Positions 26,601-37,839 of a stretch of DNA of 64,000 nt are shown piece after piece. Positions within the stretch are counted from its first letter, which is position 1, and every line of letters starts with the position of its first letter. The notes under the pieces were generated by a model. The model was not told where the DNA came from. It ran no database searches and worked only from the letters and a program-made list of their open reading frames with translations. Both the position numbers and the translations under genes were made by a program. Origin of the DNA: Henckelia pumila (taxonomy: Eukaryota; Streptophyta; Magnoliopsida; Lamiales; Gesneriaceae); contig NW_027331831.1 in the NCBI RefSeq assembly GCF_033568475.1, positions 6,882,001-6,946,000 on the forward strand, written 5' to 3'.

Positions 26601-28298
26601 AATTATGAAAAAAGCAAAGATGGAAGAACTGACTACTTGCTCGTCATGCAGAAGTTAGGTGATTTGTTTTCTATCTTGGAGGTTCAACACATTAACATGA
26701 TAGAGAAAGAATGGATGAAGAACTGAATGACAAACATAACATTTGCACTATTATTACCTCATCCACAGCAATCACCCCGCTTACTAGGGCTCGATATTGT
26801 TTTGTGATGTTCCTTGTTTTCATCCGTGAATCATTTTTCCTGTATTATTGCAGTTTTTTTTAATTATTATATCATCCATACTTCTAAAAATCACCATAAT
26901 TTCCAAAACAATTGAATGGCAGTTGTTGAGCAAAATAGTGCAAAATCACCATAATGTGCAAAAGAATTCAATGGCAGTTGAGAAAAATATTGAAAAGAAG
27001 ATATTAAATTACCTACAGATCTCCAAAACAGCCGTCCCATCTGCGAAAAAAGCTGCAAGACAAGATTTTGCGAGCTTCGTCTTTGCACAGAGTAATATAC
27101 CTAGTGCCACATAGGAAATGACAAACAACCATTTTGACATAATATTCCAGAACAGACTATTCATTTATCATTCACAGATTGCTCTCGATTCCAGTTAGAA
27201 TTTAACAATACAAAAAGAACTCTGAAGCTGAACACCATGAGCTGACAAAGTAAAACCTGATGTAAGTACAAGAATCTACGAGACCAACCAGATGTGCCCC
27301 TCCCCAGTCGATGAACTGGAACAGGATGGGGCTCTTGACATCCTGATGTGGTTGCTACATGCCGTTGGAGTTGTGTCAACACAGTTCGCTGCTGAAATAG
27401 TCCTCCAGGCAAAACTTGTAATCCCGAGGGTTTATTAAGAGCAATCTAAATCAAGATATTACAAAAGTCAAAAAATATAAACGGATTAGTTGGTTTCAGA
27501 ATCTGAACCCACCAATGCCCAAAGTAGCATCATAACACTTGCAATACGATGAACAAGTAATCTGACACATATGATTCCCAACAGAGAGAAGCATCCCAAT
27601 TCAAGTTCAGATTTTTACCACATCATCATCCTCGTACAAAATTTCCAGCAAGTATGGAGCATCATGTTCTTTCCAAGGAAGACGGTAGTATGCTAGCTCT
27701 GCACCTGCTCTGCAAAAGTTTTTTTTATCTAAAAAATCAAAATTCTTTCTTAAACTGCAGACACATTGCAAACACAAAGTTATATCATATACACACCTGA
27801 GAACTGTATCGGGTTCTGTGACAACGCAGCCATCTACTGTTATCTGCTTATTGTGAATTCTTTGCAGCCAACTGTTCAACAATCAGTAAAAATATCAAAA
27901 AAATTCCCGCAATCCGTAGCATAAACAGGAGGGAATCTAACGCTCTTATCGACACCCAAAATACTTGGAGCTAAACTAAACTTGTAGGGATTATTATTAC
28001 CACCAACTCAAAAATAAATAAAATAAAACAAGAAGAACTTGATTATCACCCGTGTAAAGGAGCTGAATTCTTGTGTTTCCTAGAGTAGTATTCGATTATA
28101 GATTCACCTACAAATGAAAACATGAAAAAATATATATATATTCACTCCACATGCACACGATTAATGAATCTATGTTCCAGAAAACAGGGATAAATTGTAG
28201 TGGAAGCCGCCATTCATACCGGCATTGGAGTCGCCGACGGTATCACGGTAGCATATGCCGTCATTGAATTCCGGCCATGGCTCTCCGATTCGGAGCAT
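23693..28298 (-). CDS. RNA pseudouridine synthase 5-like (RluA family)
   Basis: Member of the RluA/RluD pseudouridine synthase family, closest in motif to plant RNA pseudouridine synthase 5. Thirteen exons (minus): 28220-28298, 28050-28107, 27797-27871, 27619-27709, 27289-27445, 27013-27100, 26758-26839, 26501-26576, 26316-26383, 25713-25782, 24785-24863, 24384-24477 and 23693-23767. They sum to 1092 nt (363 residues) with every phase matching. An S4-like RNA-binding region (WLQRIHNKQITVDG) precedes ILYEDDDV and NKPSGLQVLPGG. Then come HRLGRGTSG (residues 146-154), the KxxKxYRALVSG core, and RPHQIRIHLSYIGHPLIGDP. The motif usually reads HRLDxxTSG with a catalytic Asp; here residue 149 is Gly. 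I recall the same Gly in the Arabidopsis relative, so this appears to be a subgroup trait. Catalytic activity is therefore uncertain. Confidence 0.93.
24256..24303. mobile_element. Solo end of a Tourist-like MITE
   Basis: The sequence from AAAGCTGAGAAGTGC to CTCTCCCAAACACTACC matches the right terminus of the complete MITE at 32424-32550. No partner end was found nearby. It lies in the last intron of the pseudouridine synthase gene. Confidence 0.6.
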
Positions 28299-29075
28299 TT
28301 TTTTTTCCCACAAAAAACGTATATTGGATGGATTTATTATCAGTTATTGATTTTTTAAAAAAAAATACAATTACCATTGACCAAAATTATATGTAACGAT
28401 TTACTATACTTAACGCCGGTAGCTACGAATATCAACACTATATGATAAAATTATTATCAAAAAAATATTATTTTTATACTCTTCACCAAAATAAAATTTC
28501 ACAACTATAATATTATATATTTACTAAAAAATTAAAATCCAACAAAAAGTTTTAGAAGATAATGGAGTGTACATATACATAACGCTTAAGATTTTTATTA
28601 TTATAAAAAAATATTATTGTTATACTCTTCACCAAAACAAAATTTCACAACTATAATATTATATATTTACTAAAAAATTAAAATCCAACAAAAAGTTTTA
28701 GAAGATAAAGGAGTGTACAGATACGTAACGCTTAAGATTTTTATTATACTCCCAACCAAAATAATGTTATACAACTGCAATACTACTCATATTTTATAAA
28801 TACTAAATCAAAGTAATTAAAAAAAATTGATTAAAATCCAAAGAAAGTTTAAAAAAATAACTGATGCTACAAGCATCATGCCACGAAACACTAGTTTATA
28901 TGAAAAGAGAAGAAACAAAAGAGCCACAGATCAATCAAAGTCCAAAGATAGAAAATTCGATCAACCTACTCAGAATGCTTCCACAGAAAAGATCAAATGC
29001 ATCAAACACTTGATTGTTCTTGAAAAAACAAAGATTATCGCCGAATATGCAATGTTAATGTGCAAAGCGTTTCGC
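28299..29075. other. Intergenic region with tandem repeats
   Basis: It separates the pseudouridine synthase start (28298) from the TFIIF beta stop (29076), so it must hold the promoter of the former and the terminator of the latter. Much of it is the 146-bp tandem repeat described next. An open frame at 28827-29084 is lysine-rich low complexity with no family resemblance. Confidence 0.6.
28450..28745. repeat. Tandem 146-bp AT-rich repeat
   Basis: Two close copies with a 146-bp period (for example TATACTCTTCACC at 28475 and 28621). A third, strongly decayed copy trails to about 28860. They sit in the presumed promoter region of the pseudouridine synthase gene. Confidence 0.8.
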
Positions 29076-32000
29076 CTACACTGAAGCTGATCTGTCTTCT
29101 GATCTCTTGTACTCAGGCTTCAGCTCATAAGATCCTTGATTCGCTCCCTTGTTATTGTAGACGCACAGGAGCTTAAGCATGTCTTTCAGAAATTGCTGTC
29201 GATAAGATCGAGCCATGAGTTGATTGACACATGGGGCTAAAGATGCTTGAACATGATCTTTTCCATACCTCAGGCTGATCTGTCTCAAGAATCAGTTGTT
29301 TCAGTGTCCAGTTTGGTTGTTTCTCAAAGAGCTTGAACATGATCTTTTCCATCTCTTCGGGGTCTCTTCTTGTTCTTTTCGTTTCTGGTCCCTTTGCTGG
29401 CATCTTCTTCTTTTCCTATCCAAATGTTACAGCAAGTTTTATTCATTTCTATGATTACATCAAGCAATTTGTGGTGCACAGCCAACAACTAAAGAAAGTC
29501 GCTCGATAAGTAAAAGTTAGAAGGTGAGATTAATCACTGCTGCTCCAGATGCCTTGACATCCACCATTCTGAACATCGGCCTCATATGAATTCCACTGTC
29601 ATTGTCAATTATCTGCTCTTCATGGAAAGACAATATAATAAGAACAAAGTAACAGTTCTCATAAAAGAAGTAATGCAAGTAAGGTGATAATTAACTGTTC
29701 TTCTGAAAGGTTACCTGCACTTGTCTGCTTTTATTCATATATTTGGTCATTCGTTCATGGCATAGTTTTGCATAGTCTTCGATGTTTTTGTTGTGAGGTT
29801 TCATGTCAAATTTCCGGTAGATTTTCCCCTTCGCAGCAAGCTTCCCTAAAAAATACATATTATGCCTAGGAATTACGATTAGCTGAGATTAAGCTCTTAA
29901 TAAGAATTATATTTTGGAGAAATAATTGTAGTGACATCGTCCACACACTTAATCATATGTCTGCATGAATACTAGTTCAACATGTGATTGATCTTTACTT
30001 GATAGTTACAATTGCTAAATAAATTATTGGGTTGAACTACGGCAAATAAAATTTATAGAGAATTTATCCACTGTCTGTCAAGTATCTACTTCATTCTCCG
30101 TCACATGTAGGGCAACGAAGAACGGATGGATTGGCAGCACTCTTTTAGAGAGCAATACAGTCCTAAAATGATTAAGGGTAACATATTTCAGAAAACCTTA
30201 AAGAGGTGTCTCTTAGGTGACAATTTCACTAGAATTTTATCAGCATGCTTGATTCTTTCCAACCAAAGAATTCCCTTATGTGTGGGCTATGCAAAAATGC
30301 TCTATGTCCATAATGCGACTTAAACTGAAATATTTGCGTACTAATCAACTAGAACAGGGGAAACCTACCAAATTTCTTCATACATTAACAGCGGGATGCT
30401 GACTGACCTTCTGGTGACTCAGAAAATATTGCCATAGGAATAATATCTTTGGAAATGTCCATTGAGAAGCAACTGGGCACGTTTTCATAAGTAGTGCCAG
30501 CCACCTCCATTGTAAACTGAGTACATCAATATTTCATCATTATCAGGGGAAACAACAGAAGTTGATGCTCAGAAAAAGAACTCTACCCTTTACCATTAAT
30601 CTGGAATAGATTACAAAGTTTTAAAAAAATGGATTAAAAGAACTTGAAGATGTAGTCATATACACGCAAATTTGGATAACCCAAAAAGCATGACCAAAAA
30701 TGACATGTTCAACTGTTACTTTTTGTGATAAAACCAAAAATAGAGAATCATCGAGCGTTAGCTCAAAGTAAACAGAAAATCAGGAGCAGAAATTTCACTT
30801 CCTAATATGTGAAACAAAGATAAAAAATTTTCAAACTGTCCTGAAAATACCATTTGTTCTGGAAGTTTCAGATTCAATACTAAAAACCAAAGGAAAAAGA
30901 GTGGCAGGTCCCAAGAATAGTGAGGAAAATCACAAACTTAATAGCCAATAGAAGAAGTGAATGAAGTACCAAAATCGAACACGCTCAGAAAAAAAGACCT
31001 TCGGTACTCTGATTTGAGAAACAAGTGCAAGTAGCAAATTGAACAAATGAGTGAAATAAAACTGCTGTCACCATTTTTTCAATCTTAAATCCACAAACTT
31101 ATGAAAAGCATTTAATCTTCCACACTTTTATAAAGACATTATGCAATTGAACCCACTAAATCAATTTACATCGATATAGGAGTTTTGGGAAGGTATCAGG
31201 TATTATTTTTTTCCATGGGATGATATGCTTAGTAGGAATGAATGACAGATTTAAGGAACGACATGAAGGAAATATGTTTTTAAGGCATTGTGTGGGTTCA
31301 TTCTAACTTTTGTTTCTCTTTCAAGTGGGAGAGAGTGACATAACCTACTCCATTTACAAGACTCCCTACATGAAGCATAAATACTAAACCCATCGTTAAC
31401 TTTCACATTAGCACAAAAAACGGGACAATAGATAGACAAGATGAACTACCCAAATCTTGATAACAAACCACATTAGCACATAAGCACTTAATCGATAAAG
31501 GGTAAACAAAGCAGAGTTCTCTACCAGGGGGCAAAAGAAACTACAAAATTGTAAATTAGCTTGAACAGTACACTGTATACCCCCCATTTGAGAATAGAAA
31601 TTGGAGATGATAAGACACACTGAGCAAGCCTCCGAAGTCAAATCTTATTTAACTCAAACCAAGCAAAACAAAAGCCTACTTGAACTTAAAAGTTGCACAT
31701 CAATGATAAATATTTGACAACCTAATGAATGTAATACATTCAAGCTACACGTTTTCTGATTTTTCTAGAAATGAGAAAACGGTCCAAAAGACCTCGGGAA
31801 AACTATAAGAAATCAAACAAAATTACAAGGGAGAAGTAAGAAGTGTCTCCCATGAAATCAGTATCACCCAGAACCAAAGGACAAAAGGCCTCGCAGCAAA
31901 ATGTAGACTAGTGACGCGTTCACAATATTACGTCATAAAGTCACAACTTTCAAGATATATCCCAGCTAAAATCACTTCGAAAGCATCCAATTCAAAGCTG

Positions 32001-32309
32001 TACATGCAATTTAAAGAAGAATGACAACAATAAGAAGAAGATGGATACAATGTGAGTAAAAAATATAACCTGAGTGGAGGAGTCGTCGTTGGGGAGGAGA
32101 GGATCGACGGCGACGATGACTTTGGCGACGGTGGGACATGGTACGGCGGAGGTGAAGGGCGGCGGCGGGTGGTGGTGACGTTGCATGGCGCGTGCGACGA
32201 CGGGGGGGCATTTCATGAGCCACACGTGCCTGTCGGCCTTGCTGGTATCCAAATGGCTATTGCTATTCTTCGCCGTCGCGGCGGCGGCGTCGTTCGATCT
32301 CTCCGCCAT
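29076..32309 (-). CDS. Transcription initiation factor IIF subunit beta (RAP30)
   Basis: TFIIF beta, the small subunit that brings RNA polymerase II to the preinitiation complex in the nucleus. Exons (minus): 32070-32309, 30408-30516, 29715-29845, 29538-29612, 29269-29415 and 29076-29195, giving 273 residues in consistent phase. The N-terminal dimerisation part includes LDTSKADRHVWLMKCP and FTMEVAGTTYENVPSCFSMD. Then come GKIYRKFDMKPHNKN and IIDNDSGIHMRPM. The C-terminal winged-helix DNA-binding domain reads KRTRRDPEEMEKIMFKLFEK, QPNWTLKQLILETDQPE, then LCVYNNKGANQGSYELKPEY. An in-frame Met six codons upstream (32327) is an alternative start. The last intron (29196-29268, 73 bp) opens with a copy of upstream exon sequence. 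Exon 1 is GC-rich and contains a His/Pro run. Confidence 0.95.
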
Positions 32310-32423
32310 CAGATTTGGCAGAATCACTCTGTTATATTATATGAAATGACTATACGTCAGCGATGAAATATTCATTCATCGTCTTGTGAAGTTTTCTAGT
32401 GAGAATTTTACATTTGATTTTTA

Positions 32424-32550
32424 GGTAGTGTTTGGGAGAGCTTCTAAGAAGCACTTCTCAGCTTTTCGTTAACAAAATTTCACAAAATTTTAAATTTTTG
32501 TTAACGGAAAAGCTGAGAAATGCTTCTAAGAAGCTCTCCCAAACACTACC
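32424..32550. mobile_element. Tourist-like MITE (PIF/Harbinger type), complete
   Basis: 127-bp element with near-perfect terminal inverted repeats starting GGTAGTGTTTGGGAGAGC and a TTA duplication on both sides (32421-32423 and 32551-32553). Duplicated TTA/TAA targets are the mark of Tourist/PIF-Harbinger MITEs. It lies about 115 bp upstream of the TFIIF beta start codon, so it is within that promoter. Confidence 0.85.
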
Positions 32551-32654
32551 TTAATCATTTTTTACGTACATATATAAATAAGTTAGCTCAGTTGGTGATG
32601 ACTTCTCAGAATAGAGAAACCACATATTATAGCTACGATGAAAACATAAGATGA

Positions 32655-33201
32655 AAACATAAGTGCTTGTATTGTACCGGATCAAGAAGAATTATTCCAT
32701 TTTTTAACTCCTCAAGGACTTCCTCCACATAAACTAACTTTGAAACTAAATGCACCAATCATACTTCTTCAAAATATTAATCCAACTGAAGGACTTTGCA
32801 ACAAAACACGGCTTCTTTGTAAAGGTTTCAACATAAATGTTATCTATGCTGAAATATCAGTTGGTATACATGCTGAAAAAGCTATATTTATTCCCCGTAT
32901 CACATTAAAAACTCCTCACGATAATTTCTCGTCCATTCCATTCAAACGAAAATAATTTCCAATACGACTATGCTTCGCAATGACTATTAATAAAGCACAA
33001 GGTCAAACTCTAGATTTTGTTGGTGTCTATTTAAAAGAACTTGTTTTCTCACATGGACAACTTTATGTTGCGTTGTCAAGAACAAAGACCATAGATCAGC
33101 TAAAAGTGCTTATTAGACCATCAACACAGTTGCTCCAGACTACTAATTACACAAAAAACGTTGTGTACCATGATGTCTTACAGACATCAGGTTCTCTTTA
33201 A
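32655..33201 (+). pseudogene. Helitron PIF1-like helicase, C-terminal fragment
   Basis: The translation gives [40 protein letters not shown], then PIRLCFAMTINKAQGQTLDF and LYVALSRTKTIDQLKVL. These are the last conserved motifs of the Helitron/PIF1 superfamily-1 helicase. One in-frame stop (TAA at 32953-32955) lies just before FPIRLCFAM, where relatives usually have a glutamine codon, and the N-terminal two-thirds of the protein is absent. It is a dead fragment. Confidence 0.85.
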
Positions 33202-33469
33202 GATAGATACTTTTAACCTATGATATGATTTTTTCATTCGATGGATTCTCAATTCTTATATTCATTTAATTGTCATTTCCCATTACTGTTGAAAAAAATA
33301 TAAGAAGTTATAATTTTTACATTTCAAAATTCCACATGACATTCCTTCCCAGTCAACATTCATTTTAATCAATAGTTCAACCTTATTATTTATTCCCAAC
33401 AGTTTGTTCACAAATATCTCTTAAGTAACGAACTATTTCTTTCTTCTCTGTCTGATAAGATCGCTAGAA

Positions 33470-35890
33470 GATAAATGCACAGTTCTTGGACACCTCAATC
33501 CGAATTTACACAACTTGTTCGTTAAAGTATTAGTTATTGAGAAAACTCCAATACGAAATACAAGATGGGGTAGACTTCAGAAGCTTGTTCTTATCGATAA
33601 AGAGGTAATATTTATATACTATCTGTTCAATTACTTATACCAGTTATTACACCAACTGATCTTACATCTGTTTTCTTCTAAAACAGAACGGAAGAATGCA
33701 GAGCATTATTTATGATCAAGACCTTGAACAATTGGACAAGTTACTTGACTTGTACAAAACATACTTCATAGGAAATGCAAAAATTAGACAAATCTCTGGG
33801 AACACACCGATTCTGGCTTCTTCACAGTACCAAATGGTGCTTAATAGAAGTACATACATCAAGATTTCAGGCCAACAAGAGCAGATCCCAATTAATGACA
33901 TATACCAGGTTACACCTTTTGGACAGCTTTCTGAATTTGCAGATGTCACAAACAAACAGATCAGCTAAGTTTTCCTTTATATTTTTTTTTGTTTCTGTTT
34001 ATTTTTATTACGACAAATCTTGATAATTTAATTTTTATAAATTTGATGTTTTAGACTTACTTTGTGCTGTAATACATGTATTCCCACCACGCTTCGTGCA
34101 GAAGACCAGAATAAATTTGCAGGACTTCGTTGTTGTGAATGAAGAGTAAAACATTTTACCTTAAGAAAAATAATCAGTTAATGTTGCTACAAGTTTCTTA
34201 CAATTTTACTGTATTTAAACTTTCATATTTAACATACATGCAGGCGCCGACCTATATTGCTTACATTATGGGAAGAATTTCTGCAAAATGAAGGACCTTA
34301 CTTGTCTGAAAATATACACAAAATACCTGTCATTCTGGGCATGCGACTTTCGATCAACAGTTTTTATGGTAAAATAATTTCTCATTGTTTTCACATATGA
34401 CAGAAAATAATATTTACCCCAATATATTATACTTACTATAATAGATTTTACTCATTAAATTGTATCAAAATAGGGTTATCCGTTGGAACAGCACCAAACA
34501 GTATAGTCCTTTTTGATCCACCAATTCCACATGTCGAACACTTGAAACTATGGTAATTCAAAACCTTTATCTAATGTTATTTCAAAGATATTTGACGAAT
34601 CTTTGTTCTCTACCAAATATTATCTTATATGCATGGCTTAAAATTCAGTACCTACATTAACATTATTATCAATGACTCTTTTTATGCACTTGTTGTCCAA
34701 TTACACTTGCTCGTAGAAAAATTAATCTTCATATCCTCTTAGATTTATTTCATCTACATTTTCTGAAAACGCTTTTGTGTGACGCATGTATTACCGTTCT
34801 TGTTTGTCGTTTTGTCTACATCCCAATATGATAGAACTTGAATTAACTAATATGTAAACATATATGTAGGATAAAGGGCAACAAAGATTATATAGAAACC
34901 GTTGTGTCCGAAAAGCTGTATGAAAAATCACACCAAAACATAGATCAGCCATCAAAGTTCCAAATTCGAAAGATCAGTCAAATCCTCAGTTTGACTGAAA
35001 CGGTAATACTCATTGACAATTTTGTTTATGTTTATCTAAATCTCGATAACACATATTAACATAACTATATTTGTACTTGCAGGTCAAATCTTTTTGGATA
35101 AAAGCCACACTTAAAATCTCAGAGCCACAACATCATCTATACTTTTTAGCTTGTCCAGATTGTTCAAGAGCTTGTGGAGCTATATATGGATGTGAATTTA
35201 CATGTCTTTATTGTGGTAATGACTTCCCAAGCCCAAAACCACTGTAAGTTATGTTAATAACTTAGAATTAATATAATATTCAAATATCTTCATAAATCCT
35301 TATGAGGTTAAACTACTATTTAACATATATACACAGGTTACGTTTCCAGGTGGATTTACTTGATGGAACAGGAAATATATCTGCCTATGTAGAAAATGAA
35401 GAAGCAGATATGTTATTAGGTGCATCAGCTGAAAAAGTAATGGAAACAAAACATGAGGTATATTAGCTGAAAAGTAATTATTGGTAGCACAAAAATTTCC
35501 ATAACTTCTAAATTTCATTTCCCTCATCTTTCACAGGAACAAGATTTGAACCCTCGTACTATCAACGAGAAACTTAAAGATTTACAGTTCCTTTTTCAAA
35601 TTAGAACAATTAAGAATGAAACCAGAGGAAAAACTTTTGTAAGAAATACAGTTGTAAAATGTCTGCAACAACATGATTCGTCATCATCAACGCATAGCTC
35701 TAAAGAACTAACTTCTCCTATACAAGTTGGTAAAGATTTGGTGATAGACATGTCGATGATTGAATCCCAGGAAAGCACGTCAAAGCTAGAAGAGGAACAC
35801 GCCGCCACAAATCCAACAACCGGAAAAAGAAGCTTGGACTCTAAAGAAATGACAGCACACAAAAGCGTCAAACATCATAAAGAAGACTGA
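33470..35890 (+). CDS. RPA70-like single-stranded DNA-binding protein of the Helitron
   Basis: Replication protein A large-subunit-like product of the type carried by plant Helitrons. Segments recognised (plus): to 33604 (KVLVIEKTPIRNTRWGRLQK), 33687 to about 33968 (NGRMQSIIYDQDLEQL, OB fold A), about 34053-34146 (LLCAVIHVFPPRFVQKTRIN), about 34245-34370 (RPILLTLWEEFLQNEGPYL), 34474-34552, 34870-35001, 35083-35243, 35338-35457 and 35538-35890. The C-terminal zinc-ribbon OB fold is clear (ACPDCSRACGAIYGCEFTCL then YCG). A basic tail ends KHHKED before the stop at 35888. No convincing start codon was found, and the join near 33968 is unclear. The gene is probably N-truncated and may be dead, although the 3' exons look well kept. 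Confidence 0.6.
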
Positions 35891-37839
35891 GAGATATATT
35901 ATACTTACATTTCAACTACTTTGTTAGTAAGTAAATTTGTTCGTTTAGTAAGTTCGTTTATATTTTCACATTGTTTAGTTTATTCTTGCTAAAATTTCAC
36001 TTCTTTCATTTTCTCAGCTACAAGTTTCTCAGAGTCCAAAGGGATGACAACAACAACTATATCATCGAAGAGTAAGCATTATCTCTCACAGTTTGAAAGA
36101 ACTCCATAAGTATAGTAACTAAATAATAGCAAAGTTTAACCAACTCTTCTAAACTTAGTTCCGACCTATGATATTTTGGTTTACATTATTTGCTTGTTTA
36201 GTTTAGTTTAATGTTTTGTTCTTCTTTACTATGAAGCTCTTATATAAATGTTGAATAGCCAAAAGAAGAATCTCCACTGCAATGTACGACTAACTTCTGT
36301 AACCATCTCTCTCTTGCTTACTTTTACATTTTGCATGAAAGTTCAGTTTCCTATTTTCCCATCCAATGTTGATAAATTCTCTACTTACTGTTTTCCCTGT
36401 TTTTTTTCTATATGCTTCTTCTGTCATATATGATAGTGTACAGTTTTTCCTAACATGTTTGAAAATACACACATATATCTTCTGTCATGGATGTTTTTAG
36501 GCCTTTATGTCTTTGCTTCGTGTTAATGCCCAAGTCAAAATATTAGACTTTTATATGAACAAATACCTTTGACAATGGGCAAATTGAATAAGAGCAGAAA
36601 CCTGAGTTTTATACAGATGTTTTACGAATTGCTGTTTTGACTTTGTTCTGGTGGATTTAAAATAATTGATTAATTTCTCAAACCTTGATCGAGTTATATA
36701 AGATGTAACCATCTAATACGCCTTAAAAGTAAATTAATTGATCGATAGATCAAGTTTGTTGTTTAGATTTCGTGTGAACAAATATTTATAAAATGTTTTT
36801 ATAATAGTGTTTTTTTTAAAAAATAATATATAATGTATTAAAAATTGTTTAAAGAATATTTATGTTTCTATTATTCTATATTTTTTAAAAACATATTATT
36901 ACAATTAAAAAATATTATGTTTTTATTTTTACAATTAAAAATAGTATGTTTGTTTTTCATCATTGTTTTAAATATTATCTCAATTGTTTTCTAAAAACTA
37001 TTTTTTAAGAACATTTTTTAAAAATATTTTAGGAAACATTTTACATAAATTTTGTTCAAACACATGCTTTAACTTCTTTTTTCTTTTTCAATTTATTAAA
37101 CTCTAAAAATATTTTTAAAATTCTTTTCCAAAAGAACTCTGACTCTATCAGTAGCCTTAATCAACAATCATGCATTATTGTGATGCTATCACTAATTCAA
37201 CCTTTTTTTAATGATGATACTCATTATTTTTGGATACATACTAAATTAACCTCAAGACCAATGCAATAGTTCGTAAATCAGACTAGTCAAATAAAACTCG
37301 CTCAACAAACTCTAAGCGACTTACTCGTCCAAAAAACCATTCATAAAATCAACTGAAAGGTTAGCAATTTAAATCAACTACGAGGGGAAACTTGAGGGCA
37401 TGTATCATGTATGCCTTTAAAACTCGGAATACATACCAATTTATAGATCAGCATTAAACAAGTAAATAAATAAATGAAACTAATTGTCGTTCATCTATTG
37501 AAACTCGTTCATGATAAGCCAAATAAAAACTGAAAATTATAATCAAAATTTTGGATGGATATTTTCTAATTCCAATTTCGCGAATTCAGATCATTGCACT
37601 TCATCCTCGTAAATATCGAGTCCGGAAATTCCATGCCCGACTGAAAAATAAAAATATATAATTATTAAGTTTATATTATAGTTTACCGCGAATCTCTAAC
37701 ATCCAATTCAACACTTGTATCTTCCTCGAGTACAAGGACTGGCACCCGCCTCTACTCCTGGATTATGGCATCATGTCCAGTGAACCAATTTGAGATCCTC
37801 AAAGAACACAGATTACAGTTCGAAGTAGCTTCACTCACC
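35891..37839. other. Gene-free region between Helitron and NOC2 gene
   Basis: Strongly AT-rich with no recognised coding. The stretch 36760-37100 is rich in AAATATT and TTTTAAA runs. The 3' flank of the Helitron and the terminator of the NOC2-like gene must lie here, but neither has a clear border. Confidence 0.5.

Larger units (their letters stand above)
32650..35890 (+). mobile_element. Decayed Helitron remnant
   Basis: Rolling-circle transposon remnant identified by its two typical plant parts: the C-terminal end of a PIF1-like helicase (32655-33201) followed by an RPA70-like single-stranded-DNA-binding gene (about 33470-35890), both on the plus strand. The Rep domain and most of the helicase are missing. 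I could not recognise the TC 5' end, the 3' hairpin or the CTRR terminus, so the true borders are unknown. It lies just upstream of TFIIF beta, pointing away from it. Confidence 0.75.

Noticed and set aside
28827-29084. Lysine/asparagine-rich open frame (plus) ending near the TFIIF beta stop
   Set aside because: Low-complexity translation of a decayed tandem repeat; it runs opposite to the TFIIF beta 3' end.
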